DNA from: an uncultured Planctomycetota bacterium
GTDB taxonomy: Bacteria; Planctomycetota; UBA1135; GCA-002686595
Direction: 5' to 3'
Assembly (NCBI GenBank): GCA_903928115.1
Contig: CAIYPP010000111.1
Location: forward strand, 1-64,000
DNA length: 64,000 nucleotides
Shown: positions 1 through 9,817 of the stretch, piece after piece
How positions within the stretch are numbered: position 1 is the stretch's first letter
Layout: every line of letters starts with the position of its first letter
The notes under the pieces: model-generated
What the model saw: the letters and a program-made list of their open reading frames with translations, nothing else
The model's database searches: none
What the model was told of the DNA's origin: nothing
Position numbers and translations under genes: made by a program

Positions 1-1166
<1,166 letters not shown>

Positions 1167-1318
1167 CGTGCTCCACTATCGGCGCGGTCCGAGCCCCCCT
1201 TGATGCATGGAAGGGTGGAGGGTTCCCGAACCTCGCGCGGCGCATCCTAATCCAGCCTCGGGGGCTCCTTGAGGGGCCAAAGTCGGCCCGGGGCCACTTT
1301 TTGTGCCCGCTCCGGCCC

Positions 1319-1834
1319 TCAGGGGGCGTCCCAGGCGAGGTCGGCGAAGAGGTCGATCACCACCCGGTCGGAGATGTTCCGCAGGGCCCGCAGGCGCGCC
1401 TCGGCTTCTCCGTTGCCCTCGTCGAGGTTGTAGCCCCGCTCGTCTTGGACGGTGACGACGCGCAGGACCTCGGGCTCGGTCGCACCCAGCGGGGTGTGCA
1501 CGAGCCGCGCCTCGACCGAGATCAGGACGCCGGTCTCGAGGAGTCGGTTTTCGGTGTCGCGGATGCCGTTGCGGCGGCGGAAGTCCAGAATGCGGCCCTC
1601 GATCCTGAATTCGGCGCGCTCGGGGTGGACGAGCGGGGCGCGCACGATGCGCTGGACGCTCTCGGAGAGCGGCGGGTGCAGGTCGCGGTCGAGGTCGCGC
1701 TCCTTGGAGAGGTTTTCGAAGAAGGCCACTCCGACCGTGGCTCCGACGGGCGGCGTGTAGCCCGCGCGGTAGCCGCAGGCGGCGGCGAGGAGCGCGACGG
1801 CCGTCGCTGCGGCGAGTAGGGAGCGGCGGATCAC
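1319..1834 (-). CDS. LptE-like outer-membrane LPS assembly lipoprotein
   Basis: Predicted lipoprotein of 171 residues. GTG start at 1834 gives a signal peptide with lipobox LAAAC (Cys20) followed by GYRAGY, as expected for LptE-type proteins, which plug LptD and deliver LPS to the outer membrane. The start is chosen because GTG overlaps the TGA of the preceding gene (GTGA), giving translational coupling, and because it places the signal peptide correctly. The body contains the 'V.FFENLS..R.L...L' pattern seen in LptE-like proteins outside the Enterobacteria. LptE proteins diverge quickly, so the call rests on the lipobox, size, this motif and the neighbouring BamD-like lipoprotein. Confidence 0.7.
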   Translation of the reverse strand: MIRRSLLAAATAVALLAAACGYRAGYTPPVGATVGVAFFENLSKERDLDRDLHPPLSESVQRIVRAPLVHPERAEFRIEGRILDFRRRNGIRDTENRLLETGVLISVEARLVHTPLGATEPEVLRVVTVQDERGYNLDEGNGEAEARLRALRNISDRVVIDLFADLAWDAP

Positions 1835-3009
1835 GGCTTCTTCTCCGCAGCTTCCGCCTCGGAACGCGACTCGGAGGCCCGCGCACGCTCGAGCGCCTCG
1901 CTCAGCTCCTCTTCGTCCTGAGAGAAGGCCTTGTCGCTCGGACGCCGATCGCCGGGGAGCGCCGGAACGTCGGGAATCGAGGCCAAGAGTGCTTCGGCCT
2001 GCTCGAACAGCGCGGCGGAGCCCGACTCGCGCGCGACCGCCCGCGCACGCAGAGCGTGGACGCGCGCGCCGTAGGGCTGGTCGATCGTCTGATAGAAGCG
2101 CGCGATGCCGAAGTCCGACTCGACCAAGCGCGCGAGGCAGTCGGCGAGGTCGAGCCGCACGTCGGCCTCGAGCTCGTGTCCCGCGTGCTGCTCGAGCCAC
2201 GTCTCCAGCTCGCGCCGCGCGCGCAGGAGGTCCTTGCGGTCGTACTCGGGGCTCTCGATCCAGTCGAGCCGCAGGTGGGGGATGCGCGCTTGGCTCTGGA
2301 CGGCGAGCGGGCTGTCGACGTGGGAGACGACGAGCTCTTCGTGGCGCTGGATGGCGAGGCCCCACTCCTCCTCGGCCTCGTAGGCGCGGCCAAGCTCGTA
2401 GAAGGCCTCGTCGCAGCGCCGCTCAGAAGGGTAGTTCAGAACGACGAACTCGAGCAGCGTGACGCCGTCGTCGAAGTCCCGCCACAGCCACCAGCCGCCA
2501 TCGGAGCGCACGAGTCGAATGCCCTCTTCGACGAGCAGCGCGCTCGCCTCGCTGCGGCCGTGGTGGCGCGGAAAGGCGGTCTCGAGCTCCTCGAGCTCTT
2601 TCTGAGCCTTGAGCGGCGCGTCGCCGGCGACGTAGAGGCGCGCGCGGGCCAGCGCGACCTCGACTGCGAGCTGGCGCGGCAGGTACTTGAGCTCGAGGTC
2701 GTCGAAGTCGTCGGGATCGGCGCCCGGCTGGGCGAGCTCCTCGATGCGCCGCGCCGCGCAGCGCTCGAACTCGCGCTCGACTTCGTCGCGCACCTCGACC
2801 GACAGGCCGGGTACCTCGCGCGCGGCGACCACGCGCTCGTAGGCCTCGCGGCTGCGGCCCGCGGCGAGGTCCGCGCGCGCGGTCTCCAGAGCGGCGGGCA
2901 CGAGCAGCGGGTCGCTGATGTGGTACTCCGACCAGATCGGCGTGGTCGAGCAGCCTCCGAGTGCGAGCGCGAGCGCGAGCGCGAGCAGGGCGTGCGGGAG
3001 GCGGCTCAT
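1831..3009 (-). CDS. BamD-like TPR lipoprotein
   Basis: Lipoprotein of 392 residues starting at ATG 3009, which overlaps the recO stop (ATGA). Signal peptide rich in Ala/Leu ends in lipobox LGGC (Cys20). The rest is helical and looks like consecutive tetratricopeptide repeats ('YELGRAYEAEEEWGLAIQRH' is a clear one), as in BamD/YfiO, the lipoprotein that supports BamA in outer-membrane beta-barrel assembly. It is longer than E. coli BamD (245 residues), with extra N-terminal repeats and an acidic, Ser/Glu-rich C-terminal tail. It could instead be a general TPR lipoprotein; the adjacent LptE-like lipoprotein favours an envelope-assembly role. Confidence 0.6.
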   Translation of the reverse strand: MSRLPHALLALALALALGGCSTTPIWSEYHISDPLLVPAALETARADLAAGRSREAYERVVAAREVPGLSVEVRDEVEREFERCAARRIEELAQPGADPDDFDDLELKYLPRQLAVEVALARARLYVAGDAPLKAQKELEELETAFPRHHGRSEASALLVEEGIRLVRSDGGWWLWRDFDDGVTLLEFVVLNYPSERRCDEAFYELGRAYEAEEEWGLAIQRHEELVVSHVDSPLAVQSQARIPHLRLDWIESPEYDRKDLLRARRELETWLEQHAGHELEADVRLDLADCLARLVESDFGIARFYQTIDQPYGARVHALRARAVARESGSAALFEQAEALLASIPDVPALPGDRRPSDKAFSQDEEELSEALERARASESRSEAEAAEKKP

Positions 3010-3803
3010 GGGCGTGCAGCGTTGCGGTTGGAGGCGGACAGGAAGCGACGATAGCTCGCGGGACGGCTCTCGAGCTGAACTTCGAGGAAGCGCGCTACGA
3101 AGTCGCGCACACGCTCGAGGGCCTCGTGCGGGAGCTCGTTGGCCCGTGTGCGCCCCGCGAGGATCGCAGCGGCCTGCTCGAGCACGGCCGCGGGCAGCGT
3201 TCCCACTCTGCGCCCTGCCGCGCGGGCGGCGATGGCGCAGGCGGTGCACAGCCGACCGCCGGAGCTCGCGGAGAATGCGACGCGCGCATCGGCGGGCGAG
3301 CCCTGCTCGAGCGGCGGCGCAACGCCCCCGCAGGACGCGCAGGCCGAGAGCGCCGGCGCGAGGCCGAGATTGTGGAGGAACGCGAGCTCGAACTCAACCA
3401 GCGCGGCCTGCGGTCCGACGCCCGCCGCGAGCGAGTCGAGCGTGCGTTCCAGCGCGTCGAAGAGCGCCGGATCCGCGCTGCCCTCGTGCGAGCCGAGCGC
3501 CGCGAGTTCGAGCGCCGTGGTCGCCGCACGGAAGGCCTCGAGGTCGCGCGGAATCGCCGCGCGGCGCGTCTCGATCGAGGCTGCGACCAAGACGCCGAGC
3601 TCGCGGCCCGCCGTCGCGCTCCACTCGAGCTCGAGCGTGTCGAACAGGTCGAGCGCCGCGTAGTAGCGCGAGCTCGGGCGATACGCGCCCTTGGCGAGAA
3701 CGTGCACGCGCCCGCTCGCGCGCGTCAGGGCGTGGCAGACGAGTGAGGACTCTCCGTACGGGAAGCGCCGCAGGAGCAGCGCGCGGTCGGAGTGCGCGCC
3801 CAC
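3006..3803 (-). CDS. recO: DNA repair protein RecO
   Basis: RecO, 265 residues, mediates RecA loading on SSB-coated DNA in the RecFOR recombination pathway. The GTG at 3803 is preferred: it lies just after the TAA of the corC-like gene (3808-3810), and the protein then begins with the usual N-terminal OB fold ('DRALLLRRFPYGESS'). A four-cysteine zinc site is visible (Cys155, Cys158, Cys186, Cys189), as in many RecO proteins outside the Enterobacteria. Arg/Lys-rich C-terminal helix present. It sits between a CBS membrane protein and envelope lipoproteins, all overlapping or nearly so, hence probably one transcript. Confidence 0.9.
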   Translation of the reverse strand: MGAHSDRALLLRRFPYGESSLVCHALTRASGRVHVLAKGAYRPSSRYYAALDLFDTLELEWSATAGRELGVLVAASIETRRAAIPRDLEAFRAATTALELAALGSHEGSADPALFDALERTLDSLAAGVGPQAALVEFELAFLHNLGLAPALSACASCGGVAPPLEQGSPADARVAFSASSGGRLCTACAIAARAAGRRVGTLPAAVLEQAAAILAGRTRANELPHEALERVRDFVARFLEVQLESRPASYRRFLSASNRNAARP

Positions 3804-3807
3804 GTGC

Positions 3808-5154
3808 TTAGGCCACTCCGCTGCCGGCGAGCTTGCGCACGCGCACCTTGAGCACGCGCCGGTCGCTGGCGTCGACGACGCGGAACTCGAAGCCGTTGTT
3901 CTCGAAGCTCTCTCCGCGCTGGGGGAAGCGGCCGAGCTGGGCCAAGACGAAGCCGCCGAGCGTCTCGAAGTCGGCCTCCTCGGGCAGTTCGAGATCGAGC
4001 TCGGCATTCGCCTCGCTCACGTGCAGTCCCGCGTCGAGCTCGAACGCGCCGTCGGCGAGGCGGCGCACCTTCGCGGGCGCGTCCTCGTCGTATTCGTCGG
4101 GGATTTCGCCCAAGAGCTCGCTCACGATGTCGCCGATCGAGATCAGGCCCGCCGTACCGCCGTACTCGTCGACCACGACCGCGAGCTCGGTGCGCTGGCG
4201 GCGCATCTCCGCCACGAGCCCGCGCACCTTGGTGGTCTCGGGCACGAGCATCGGAGTGTGGAGCAGCGCGCGGAAGTCGGCGCCCTCGAGCGGGCCGCTC
4301 GCAATCGCCTGCACAATGTCGCGCGCGGTCAGGGTTCCGATGACGCGGTCGACGCTGCCTTGGTAGACGGGGATGCGGCTGTGGCCAGATTCCGCGAGCA
4401 GCTTCGCCGCCGCGGGCAGACCCTCGTCGATGTCCGCGGCGACCATGCGCGTGCGCGGCGTCATCAGCGCCGCCGCGTCGATGTCGCGCAGCTCCATCAC
4501 GCTGCCGATCATCTCGCGCTCGGTCTCGTCGAGGTGCCCCGAGCGATCGGCATCCTCGATCACTTCGCGCAGCCCCGCGACGATCTTGCGCGTCGACTCG
4601 GGGTCGTCGTGGACGCCGAAGAGCCGCAAGAGGCCGCGGCGCACCGCCTCGAGGCCGAAGGTCAGCCACTCGACGGGGAGCTGCAGCAGCCGGAAGGGGC
4701 GCAGCGTCGCACGCACGAGCGGGTCGCCGACGCGCAGCGCCAAGCTGCGGGGCAGGGCGTCGGTCGCAAACCACAGGATCGGCACGCAGGTCGCCGTCCC
4801 GAACGCGAGCGAGCGCCAAGGGTGGCCGTCTTCGGCGTAGACGAGGCGCACCACGCTCGCAGAGAAGAACAACGCACAGGTGAGCTCGAGGATGGCGGCG
4901 CTGGTCGTCAGGCGGTCGGAGCGGGCGAGCAGGCGCTCGAGGGCCGTTCGACGCTCGCCGGTCGGCACACCTTCGAGGACCCGCTCGGGGGTCGACTGCG
5001 CCAGCGAGCGGCGCAGGATGGCGAAGGCCAGCGCGAGGGCGAGGGCGAGCGCGCTGACCCCGAGGCCGAAGAGGTCGAGTTCCAGCGCGGGCGGCGGGGC
5101 CACGAACGCCTCGGAGGGCGCGGCAGGGCAAGGCGAAGCGGCGAGTGGCGGCAT
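3808..5154 (-). CDS. CorC/CNNM-type membrane protein with CBS pair
   Basis: Protein of 448 residues of the HlyC/CorC (UPF0053) family, implicated in magnesium/cobalt efflux or tolerance. Order: hydrophobic N-terminal DUF21-like region with segments at about 28-48, 85-105 and 118-140; first CBS motif starting 'LMTPRTRMVAADID' (about 228-285); second CBS domain (about 297-352) with 'VVVDEYGGTAGLISIGDIV'; C-terminal CorC_HlyC domain (about 366-446) with 'LGGFVLAQLGRFPQRGESF'. The transmembrane domain is weaker than in typical CNNM proteins. Called haemolysins in older annotation, but that is not supported for this family. First gene of the recO-bamD-lptE run. Confidence 0.88.
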   Translation of the reverse strand: MPPLAASPCPAAPSEAFVAPPPALELDLFGLGVSALALALALAFAILRRSLAQSTPERVLEGVPTGERRTALERLLARSDRLTTSAAILELTCALFFSASVVRLVYAEDGHPWRSLAFGTATCVPILWFATDALPRSLALRVGDPLVRATLRPFRLLQLPVEWLTFGLEAVRRGLLRLFGVHDDPESTRKIVAGLREVIEDADRSGHLDETEREMIGSVMELRDIDAAALMTPRTRMVAADIDEGLPAAAKLLAESGHSRIPVYQGSVDRVIGTLTARDIVQAIASGPLEGADFRALLHTPMLVPETTKVRGLVAEMRRQRTELAVVVDEYGGTAGLISIGDIVSELLGEIPDEYDEDAPAKVRRLADGAFELDAGLHVSEANAELDLELPEEADFETLGGFVLAQLGRFPQRGESFENNGFEFRVVDASDRRVLKVRVRKLAGSGVA

Positions 5155-5312
5155 GGCATGGCCCGGTCGGGCCGGAGCATCGGGAGTATAGGCGTTCGGC
5201 GCTCCGAGGCTGTCTTCCCGAGGAGTCAGGGTTGTTACGAATTCGGAGCGTTCGGGCGGGCCGCAGCCGGGGACGCGACCCCTAGGCGACCGCTGCTTCT
5301 TGCCTAAAGCTA

Positions 5313-5331
5313 TTTAAGACAGGTACTTAAA
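5313..5331. promoter_or_regulatory. Perfect inverted repeat in a divergent promoter region
   Basis: TTTAAG, seven bases, CTTAAA. It sits in an unusually A+T-rich patch of the 203-bp region between the divergent corC-like (minus) and sigma factor (plus) genes, 27 bp before the proposed TTG start of the latter. The symmetry is what an operator would show; the A+T content would also suit promoter elements. No regulator can be assigned. Confidence 0.4.
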
Positions 5332-5357
5332 ACGTTGGCACGCGGCCGGAGGGGGGC

Positions 5358-6128
5358 TTGGCACGCAAGCTGCCCTCGGGGTCGAACATGGAGACCTACC
5401 CGATGACCCTGTCCCCAGCGGGGGCGCTCGCGCAGCCCGCGGGGTGTGTGACGCTGGCTCGGCTCCTCCCCCGCGCGGACGCCGAGGACTCCGACCAAGT
5501 CGAGACCGCCCTGATGGCGCAGTTCCAGACCCAGCGCAGCGAGGCGGCCTTCACCGCCCTCTACGAGCGCTCGCGGGCCGGGGTGCTCGACTGGCTCCGC
5601 TGGCGCATCCGCCAGCACGGCGTCCGCCTCGACCCGCAGGCCCTCCTGCAGGACACCTACGTCAACGTGTTTCGCTACGCGGGCAGCTTCCGCGCCGGCG
5701 AGCGGGGCGGCTTCCGCGCCTGGGTGCGCACGATCGCGGCCAACGTGGTTCGGCGCGCGCTGTCCAAGCTCGGACGGCCTTGGGTGAGCACCGACTCGGA
5801 CTCCGCTCCGGAGCTGCTCGACCCGCGGCAGGGACCGCTCGCGTGTGCGTCGGCGGGGGAGGAGACGCGCGAGCTCGCAGCGGCGTGGAGCCTGTTCCTC
5901 GCCCACTACGTGCGCGCCTTCGCGACGCTGCGCGCGCGCGACCGGCGGGCCTTGGAGTTGGTCGAGGTCGAGGGCCAGAGCTACGCGGAGGCCGCAGCGC
6001 AGCTCGGCGTGAGTGGCTCGAACATGAAGATGATCATGCTCCGCGCGCGGCAGAGGCTCGTCGCGGCGCTGCGGCGCTCGCTCGGACTCGAAGACGACGC
6101 CGTGCAGGCCTGTCGGCGCAGTGCGTAG
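5358..6128 (+). CDS. ECF-type RNA polymerase sigma factor
   Basis: Sigma-70 family protein of up to 256 residues. Region 2 is visible as 'LLQDTYVNVFRYAGSF' and region 4 as the helix-turn-helix around 'YAEAAAQLGVSGSNMKM' followed by 'RARQRL'. Start is uncertain: TTG at 5358 has a strong ribosome site (GGAGG 5 bases upstream), while ATGs at 5388 and 5403 are in frame but poorly preceded. The protein resembles planctomycete-type ECF factors with a long linker between the two regions. No anti-sigma gene lies beside it; the next gene, hutI, begins 42 bp downstream on the same strand. Confidence 0.85.
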   Translation: MARKLPSGSNMETYPMTLSPAGALAQPAGCVTLARLLPRADAEDSDQVETALMAQFQTQRSEAAFTALYERSRAGVLDWLRWRIRQHGVRLDPQALLQDTYVNVFRYAGSFRAGERGGFRAWVRTIAANVVRRALSKLGRPWVSTDSDSAPELLDPRQGPLACASAGEETRELAAAWSLFLAHYVRAFATLRARDRRALELVEVEGQSYAEAAAQLGVSGSNMKMIMLRARQRLVAALRRSLGLEDDAVQACRRSA

Positions 6129-6170
6129 CATGGGGGGCCGCGGTGCGCGTCGAGCGCACCGAGCCCCACG

Positions 6171-7439
6171 ATGAACCAACGCCCCGTCGACCTGCTGATC
6201 CGCGGTGCGAGCGAGCTCGCCACGCCGCTCGGAAGCACCGCGCGCGTCGGGCGCGAGCTCGGCGCGCTCCGCATCGTTCCGCGCGGCGCGGTCGCCGTCG
6301 ACGCCGGTCGCATCGTCGCCGCGGGGCCCGAGGAGGAGCTCGCGCGCGACCATGCGCCGCGCGCCACGCTCGACGCCGAGGGCGGCACGCTCGTGCCCGG
6401 CTTCGTCGACGCGCACACGCATCCGATCTTCGCGACGACGCGCGAGGACGAGTTCGAGCTGCGCACGCGGGGCGCGACGTACGCGGAGATCGCGGCGGCG
6501 GGCGGCGGGATCCTCTCGACGACGCGCGGCGTGCGCGCCGCGTCGCGCGAGGAGCTCGAAGGGCGCCTCGTGCGCCACCTCGATCGCTTCTTGGAGCTCG
6601 GCACGACCACCGTCGAGGCGAAGACGGGCTACGGACTGTCGCTGGAGGCGGAGCTGAAGTGCTTGGAGGTGCTCGCCTCCGTGCGCGCGCGCCACGCGGT
6701 CGACCTCGTGCCCACGTTCCTCGGCGCCCACGACTTTCCCGAGGAGTATCGCGCCGACAAGCAGGCCTACGTCGACTTGCTCGTGCGCGAGATGCTGCCG
6801 CGAGTCGCGCGCGATCGCCTCGCGGAGTACTGCGACGTCTTCACCGAGGGCATCGCGTTTTCGCTCGAGCAATCGCGGCGCATCTTGGGCACCGCGCGCG
6901 AGCTCGGGCTCGGACTGCGCCTGCACGTCGACCAACTGACGCCGCTCGGCGGAGCCGAGCTCGCAGCCGAGCTCGGCGCGGCGAGCGCGGACCACCTCGA
7001 ACACGTGAGCGAGCGCGGCATCGAGGCGCTTGCCGCGCGCGGAGTGGTCGCGGTGCTCTGCCCCGTCGTGCCGCTGTTCCTGCGCCAAGAGCGCGAGGCG
7101 CCGGGGCGGCGCATGGTCGACGCGGGCGTTCCGATCGCGATCTCGACGGACTTCAATCCGGGTTCGTGCTACCTGCAGAGCATGAGCGAGGTGATCTCGT
7201 GGGCCGCGCTCCGCTACCGCCTGAGCGCGGCCGAGTGCCTGACGGCGGCGACGCTCAACGCCGCGTGCTCGCTCGGACGCGGTGCGCAGACGGGCTCGCT
7301 CGAGCCCGGCAAGCGCGCGGACGTGCTCGTGCTCGACGTTCCCAACCACCGCCACCTCGCCTACGAGCTCGGCCGCAACCCCGTGCGCCACGTCGTGCGC
7401 GGCGGGCGCGTGGCGTTCTCGCGCGCGGTCGTTCGCTAG
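6171..7439 (+). CDS. hutI: Imidazolonepropionase
   Basis: HutI hydrolyses 4-imidazolone-5-propionate to N-formimino-L-glutamate, the third step of histidine degradation. 422 residues, typical length. Amidohydrolase signatures are complete: DAHTHPIF (His82, His84), 'LGAHDFP' (His187), 'LHVDQ' (His252), 'ADHLEH' and 'STDFNPGS' (Asp327, the metal-linked Asp). C-terminal 'GSLEPGKRADVLVLD' is characteristic of the fold. Followed 48 bp later by ftcD, which consumes its product. The hutH and hutU genes for the first two steps are not in the window. Confidence 0.96.
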   Translation: MNQRPVDLLIRGASELATPLGSTARVGRELGALRIVPRGAVAVDAGRIVAAGPEEELARDHAPRATLDAEGGTLVPGFVDAHTHPIFATTREDEFELRTRGATYAEIAAAGGGILSTTRGVRAASREELEGRLVRHLDRFLELGTTTVEAKTGYGLSLEAELKCLEVLASVRARHAVDLVPTFLGAHDFPEEYRADKQAYVDLLVREMLPRVARDRLAEYCDVFTEGIAFSLEQSRRILGTARELGLGLRLHVDQLTPLGGAELAAELGAASADHLEHVSERGIEALAARGVVAVLCPVVPLFLRQEREAPGRRMVDAGVPIAISTDFNPGSCYLQSMSEVISWAALRYRLSAAECLTAATLNAACSLGRGAQTGSLEPGKRADVLVLDVPNHRHLAYELGRNPVRHVVRGGRVAFSRAVVR

Positions 7440-7487
7440 ACTCTTTGCCCCCAAAGTCCCGCCATTTCGTCGAAGGAGCCTGCTGCG

Positions 7488-8384
7488 ATGGGTCTGGTCG
7501 AGTGCGTGCCGAATTTCAGTGAAGGTCGTCGTCCCGAGGTGCTCGCGCCGATCCTCGCGGAGATCCGCGCCGTCGCGGGCGTCAAGCTGATCGACCAGAG
7601 CAGCGACGCGAGCCACAACCGCTCGGTGGTCACGTTCGTGGGGCAAGGCGCCGCCGCTGCGGAGGCCGCGTTCCGCGCGATCGCCAAGGCGCGCGAAGTG
7701 ATCGATCTCACGAAGCACCAAGGCGAGCACCCGCGCATCGGCGCGACGGACGTCGTGCCGTTCGTGCCGCTCGAGGGCTCGACGATGGAGGAGTGCGTCG
7801 CGCTCGCGCACGCGCTCGGCGCGCGCGTCGGCCGCGAGCTCGCGATCCCGGTGTATTTCTACGAGTCGGCTGCGCGCACGCCCGCGCGCCGCAACCTGCC
7901 CGACGTGCGCAACATCGGCTTCGAGAAGCTGCGCGAGGCGGTGGCGAGCGATCCGACGCGCGTCCCCGACGAGGGGCCGAAGGCGGCGCTGCACCCGACC
8001 GCGGGCGCGACCGTGATCGGTGCGCGGCAGTTCCTGATCGCGTTCAACATCAACCTCGCGAGCGAGGACCTCGCGCTCGCCAAGTCGATCGCCAAGGCGA
8101 TCCGCGAGAAGGACGGCGGGCTCAAGGGCATCAAGGCCATGGGCTTTGCGATCGACGCGCCGAAGTGCGCGCAGGTCTCGATGAATGTGTGCGACTTCCG
8201 CTCGACGGGCCTCGAGCGCGTCTACTCCGAGGTCGAGAAGCTCGCGCGCGCCGCGGGCGTCGAGATCTTGGATAGCGAGCTCGTCGGGCTCGCGCCGCGC
8301 GCGGCGCTGCCGGCGGGCACGGCCGAGCGCATCCGCCTGCGCGGCTTCGACCCGAAGAAGCAAGTCATCGAGGAGCTGCTCTGA
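7488..8384 (+). CDS. ftcD: Glutamate formimidoyltransferase
   Basis: Transfers the formimino group from N-formiminoglutamate to tetrahydrofolate, releasing glutamate; cytoplasmic. 298 residues, so only the formyltransferase half; the cyclodeaminase domain of the mammalian bifunctional enzyme is absent and must be separate (fchA-type) if present. Clear family signature at the start ('ECVPNFSEGRR') and 'DASHNRSVVTFVG', 'GATDVVPFVP', 'IAFNINLASED'. Strong ribosome site GAAGGAG before ATG 7488. Gene order hutI-ftcD indicates that this organism takes the tetrahydrofolate-dependent branch of histidine degradation. Confidence 0.95.
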   Translation: MGLVECVPNFSEGRRPEVLAPILAEIRAVAGVKLIDQSSDASHNRSVVTFVGQGAAAAEAAFRAIAKAREVIDLTKHQGEHPRIGATDVVPFVPLEGSTMEECVALAHALGARVGRELAIPVYFYESAARTPARRNLPDVRNIGFEKLREAVASDPTRVPDEGPKAALHPTAGATVIGARQFLIAFNINLASEDLALAKSIAKAIREKDGGLKGIKAMGFAIDAPKCAQVSMNVCDFRSTGLERVYSEVEKLARAAGVEILDSELVGLAPRAALPAGTAERIRLRGFDPKKQVIEELL

Positions 8385-8401
8385 ATCCCGCGGGGAGCGC
8401 C

Positions 8402-9817
8402 ATGGCAGCGAGGGCTTGGATCGCACTGGTGGCCGCGCTCGTCCCTGCGGCGCGCGCGCAGAGTTCCGGCGATGTGCCGACCCCTGCGGCGCTCGACGCC
8501 GCGGCGTGGATCGAGCACGACGCGTGCATTCGGAGCGAGCGACAGCAGCGCTTCTTGTCCCACTACGTCTCCGCGACTCCGGAGGCGCGCGCCAAAGCCG
8601 CGGCTGCGCTCGAGGCCGCGCGGCCCGTCGGCGCCTCGCCGAACTGGGCGCCGGGACTCGAAGCGCTGCGGCGCGTCGAGACCGAGCTCTCGACCGGCGC
8701 CCAAGTCGAGCGCGTCGATCTGGATCTGCTCGCGGGTGCGCTCGATCTCTCGGTTGCGCCGGGGCTCTTTCACTCGGCGCACGAGGGGCTCGGAGATCCG
8801 CTCGTCGTGCACGTGCGCCGCGTGCAGCCGGTCGAAGCGCGAGCGGACTTCTGGCTCGAGCTGCGCTGGCTTGGCAGCGACGGGAGCGAGCTCCCTGCGC
8901 GTCGCGAGCCGATCGCGGCGAGCGCCGTCACCGAGCGCGGCTTCGACATGTACGTGCGCGCTCCGCTCTCCGGCCCCGCTCCGTGGCGGCTGTACGGAGT
9001 GGCGACGCGGCCCGATCGGCCCGAGGAGGGCTTCGCGCTCGCGGAAGTGCGTGTCGACGCGGTGCTCGATGCGCGCAAGCGCCTCGAAGCGGCCCTCGCT
9101 CGCGGGATCGAGGATCAACCGGGCTACGAGCGCGCGGCCGTGCTCGCGCGGCGGCTCGCCGCGACGGGGCGCCGTGGGAGCGCGGCTCTCTCGGGGACGG
9201 AGCTCCTCACGACGCTCGAGAACTGGCCGAAGACAGGTGCTCCGACGCAGGTTCCCGTGCCGCTCGAGCTCGGCTGGCGCGACGCGCGGCAGGTCGAGCA
9301 CTGGGTCTGGACCTACGGACCGGCGGGCGAGCCCACCCGCGCGCTCGCGATCCTCGCGCCGGAGTCGGAGTCCGCGGACAACGTTTTCGCAGGGCCGCTG
9401 GGGCAGCTGTGGCGCGAGTACGCGGAGCGCACGCGCACGCAGCTCTTCGCGCTGCACCTGCCGCCGCAGCCCGCGCAGGTGCGCGAGCTGCTCGCGCGCC
9501 TCGGCGCGTGGATCGAGGGGCGCCCGCTGTTCGCGCTGGCGCGCGGCGAGGCGACGGCGCGGCTGGAGCTTGGATTTCTCGGTGCGGAGCGACCGCAGCT
9601 CGCCGGTGTCGCGCTGTGTGGCCCGCTGGTCGCGCGCGCGGATCCTGCGCGCTACGGGGACACGCCGCAGCTCGTGGTCGGCCCAGAGGCGAAGGCGGCG
9701 ACGAGCGCGAGCCGCGTCGGCGTCGACGCCAGCGGCGTCGTGATCCTCGATGACCTGCTCCTGCCGGGTGCCGTCGAGAGCTGGCAGTCCACGCTCGAAG
9801 CGCGCGAGTCGAAGTGA
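8402..9817 (+). CDS. Exported protein of unknown function
   Basis: 471 residues with a signal peptide ending near 'AARAQ' (about residue 20). I do not recognise a family. The first half looks helical followed by a beta-rich part ('DPLVVHVRRVQPVEARADFWLELRW' region); the last 150 residues contain strand-loop elements ('RALAILAPES', 'LAGVALCGPLV', 'TPQLVVGPEA') that could come from an alpha/beta-hydrolase-like fold, but no catalytic triad is evident. ATG 8402 has GGGGAG upstream and lies 17 bp after ftcD; the stop overlaps the start of the STT3-like gene (GTGA), so the two products are probably made together. Confidence 0.6.
   Translation: MAARAWIALVAALVPAARAQSSGDVPTPAALDAAAWIEHDACIRSERQQRFLSHYVSATPEARAKAAAALEAARPVGASPNWAPGLEALRRVETELSTGAQVERVDLDLLAGALDLSVAPGLFHSAHEGLGDPLVVHVRRVQPVEARADFWLELRWLGSDGSELPARREPIAASAVTERGFDMYVRAPLSGPAPWRLYGVATRPDRPEEGFALAEVRVDAVLDARKRLEAALARGIEDQPGYERAAVLARRLAATGRRGSAALSGTELLTTLENWPKTGAPTQVPVPLELGWRDARQVEHWVWTYGPAGEPTRALAILAPESESADNVFAGPLGQLWREYAERTRTQLFALHLPPQPAQVRELLARLGAWIEGRPLFALARGEATARLELGFLGAERPQLAGVALCGPLVARADPARYGDTPQLVVGPEAKAATSASRVGVDASGVVILDDLLLPGAVESWQSTLEARESK

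Noticed and set aside
5358-6128. ATG 5388 or 5403 as the sigma factor start
   Set aside because: Both are in frame but lack a clear ribosome site, whereas the TTG at 5358 follows GGAGG. I kept the longer form and noted the doubt.
5310-8426. 1038-codon open frame on the minus strand
   Set aside because: It runs antisense to the sigma factor, hutI and ftcD genes, is dominated by Arg/Ala/Asp/Glu, and has no motif. Long open antisense frames are expected at this GC content.
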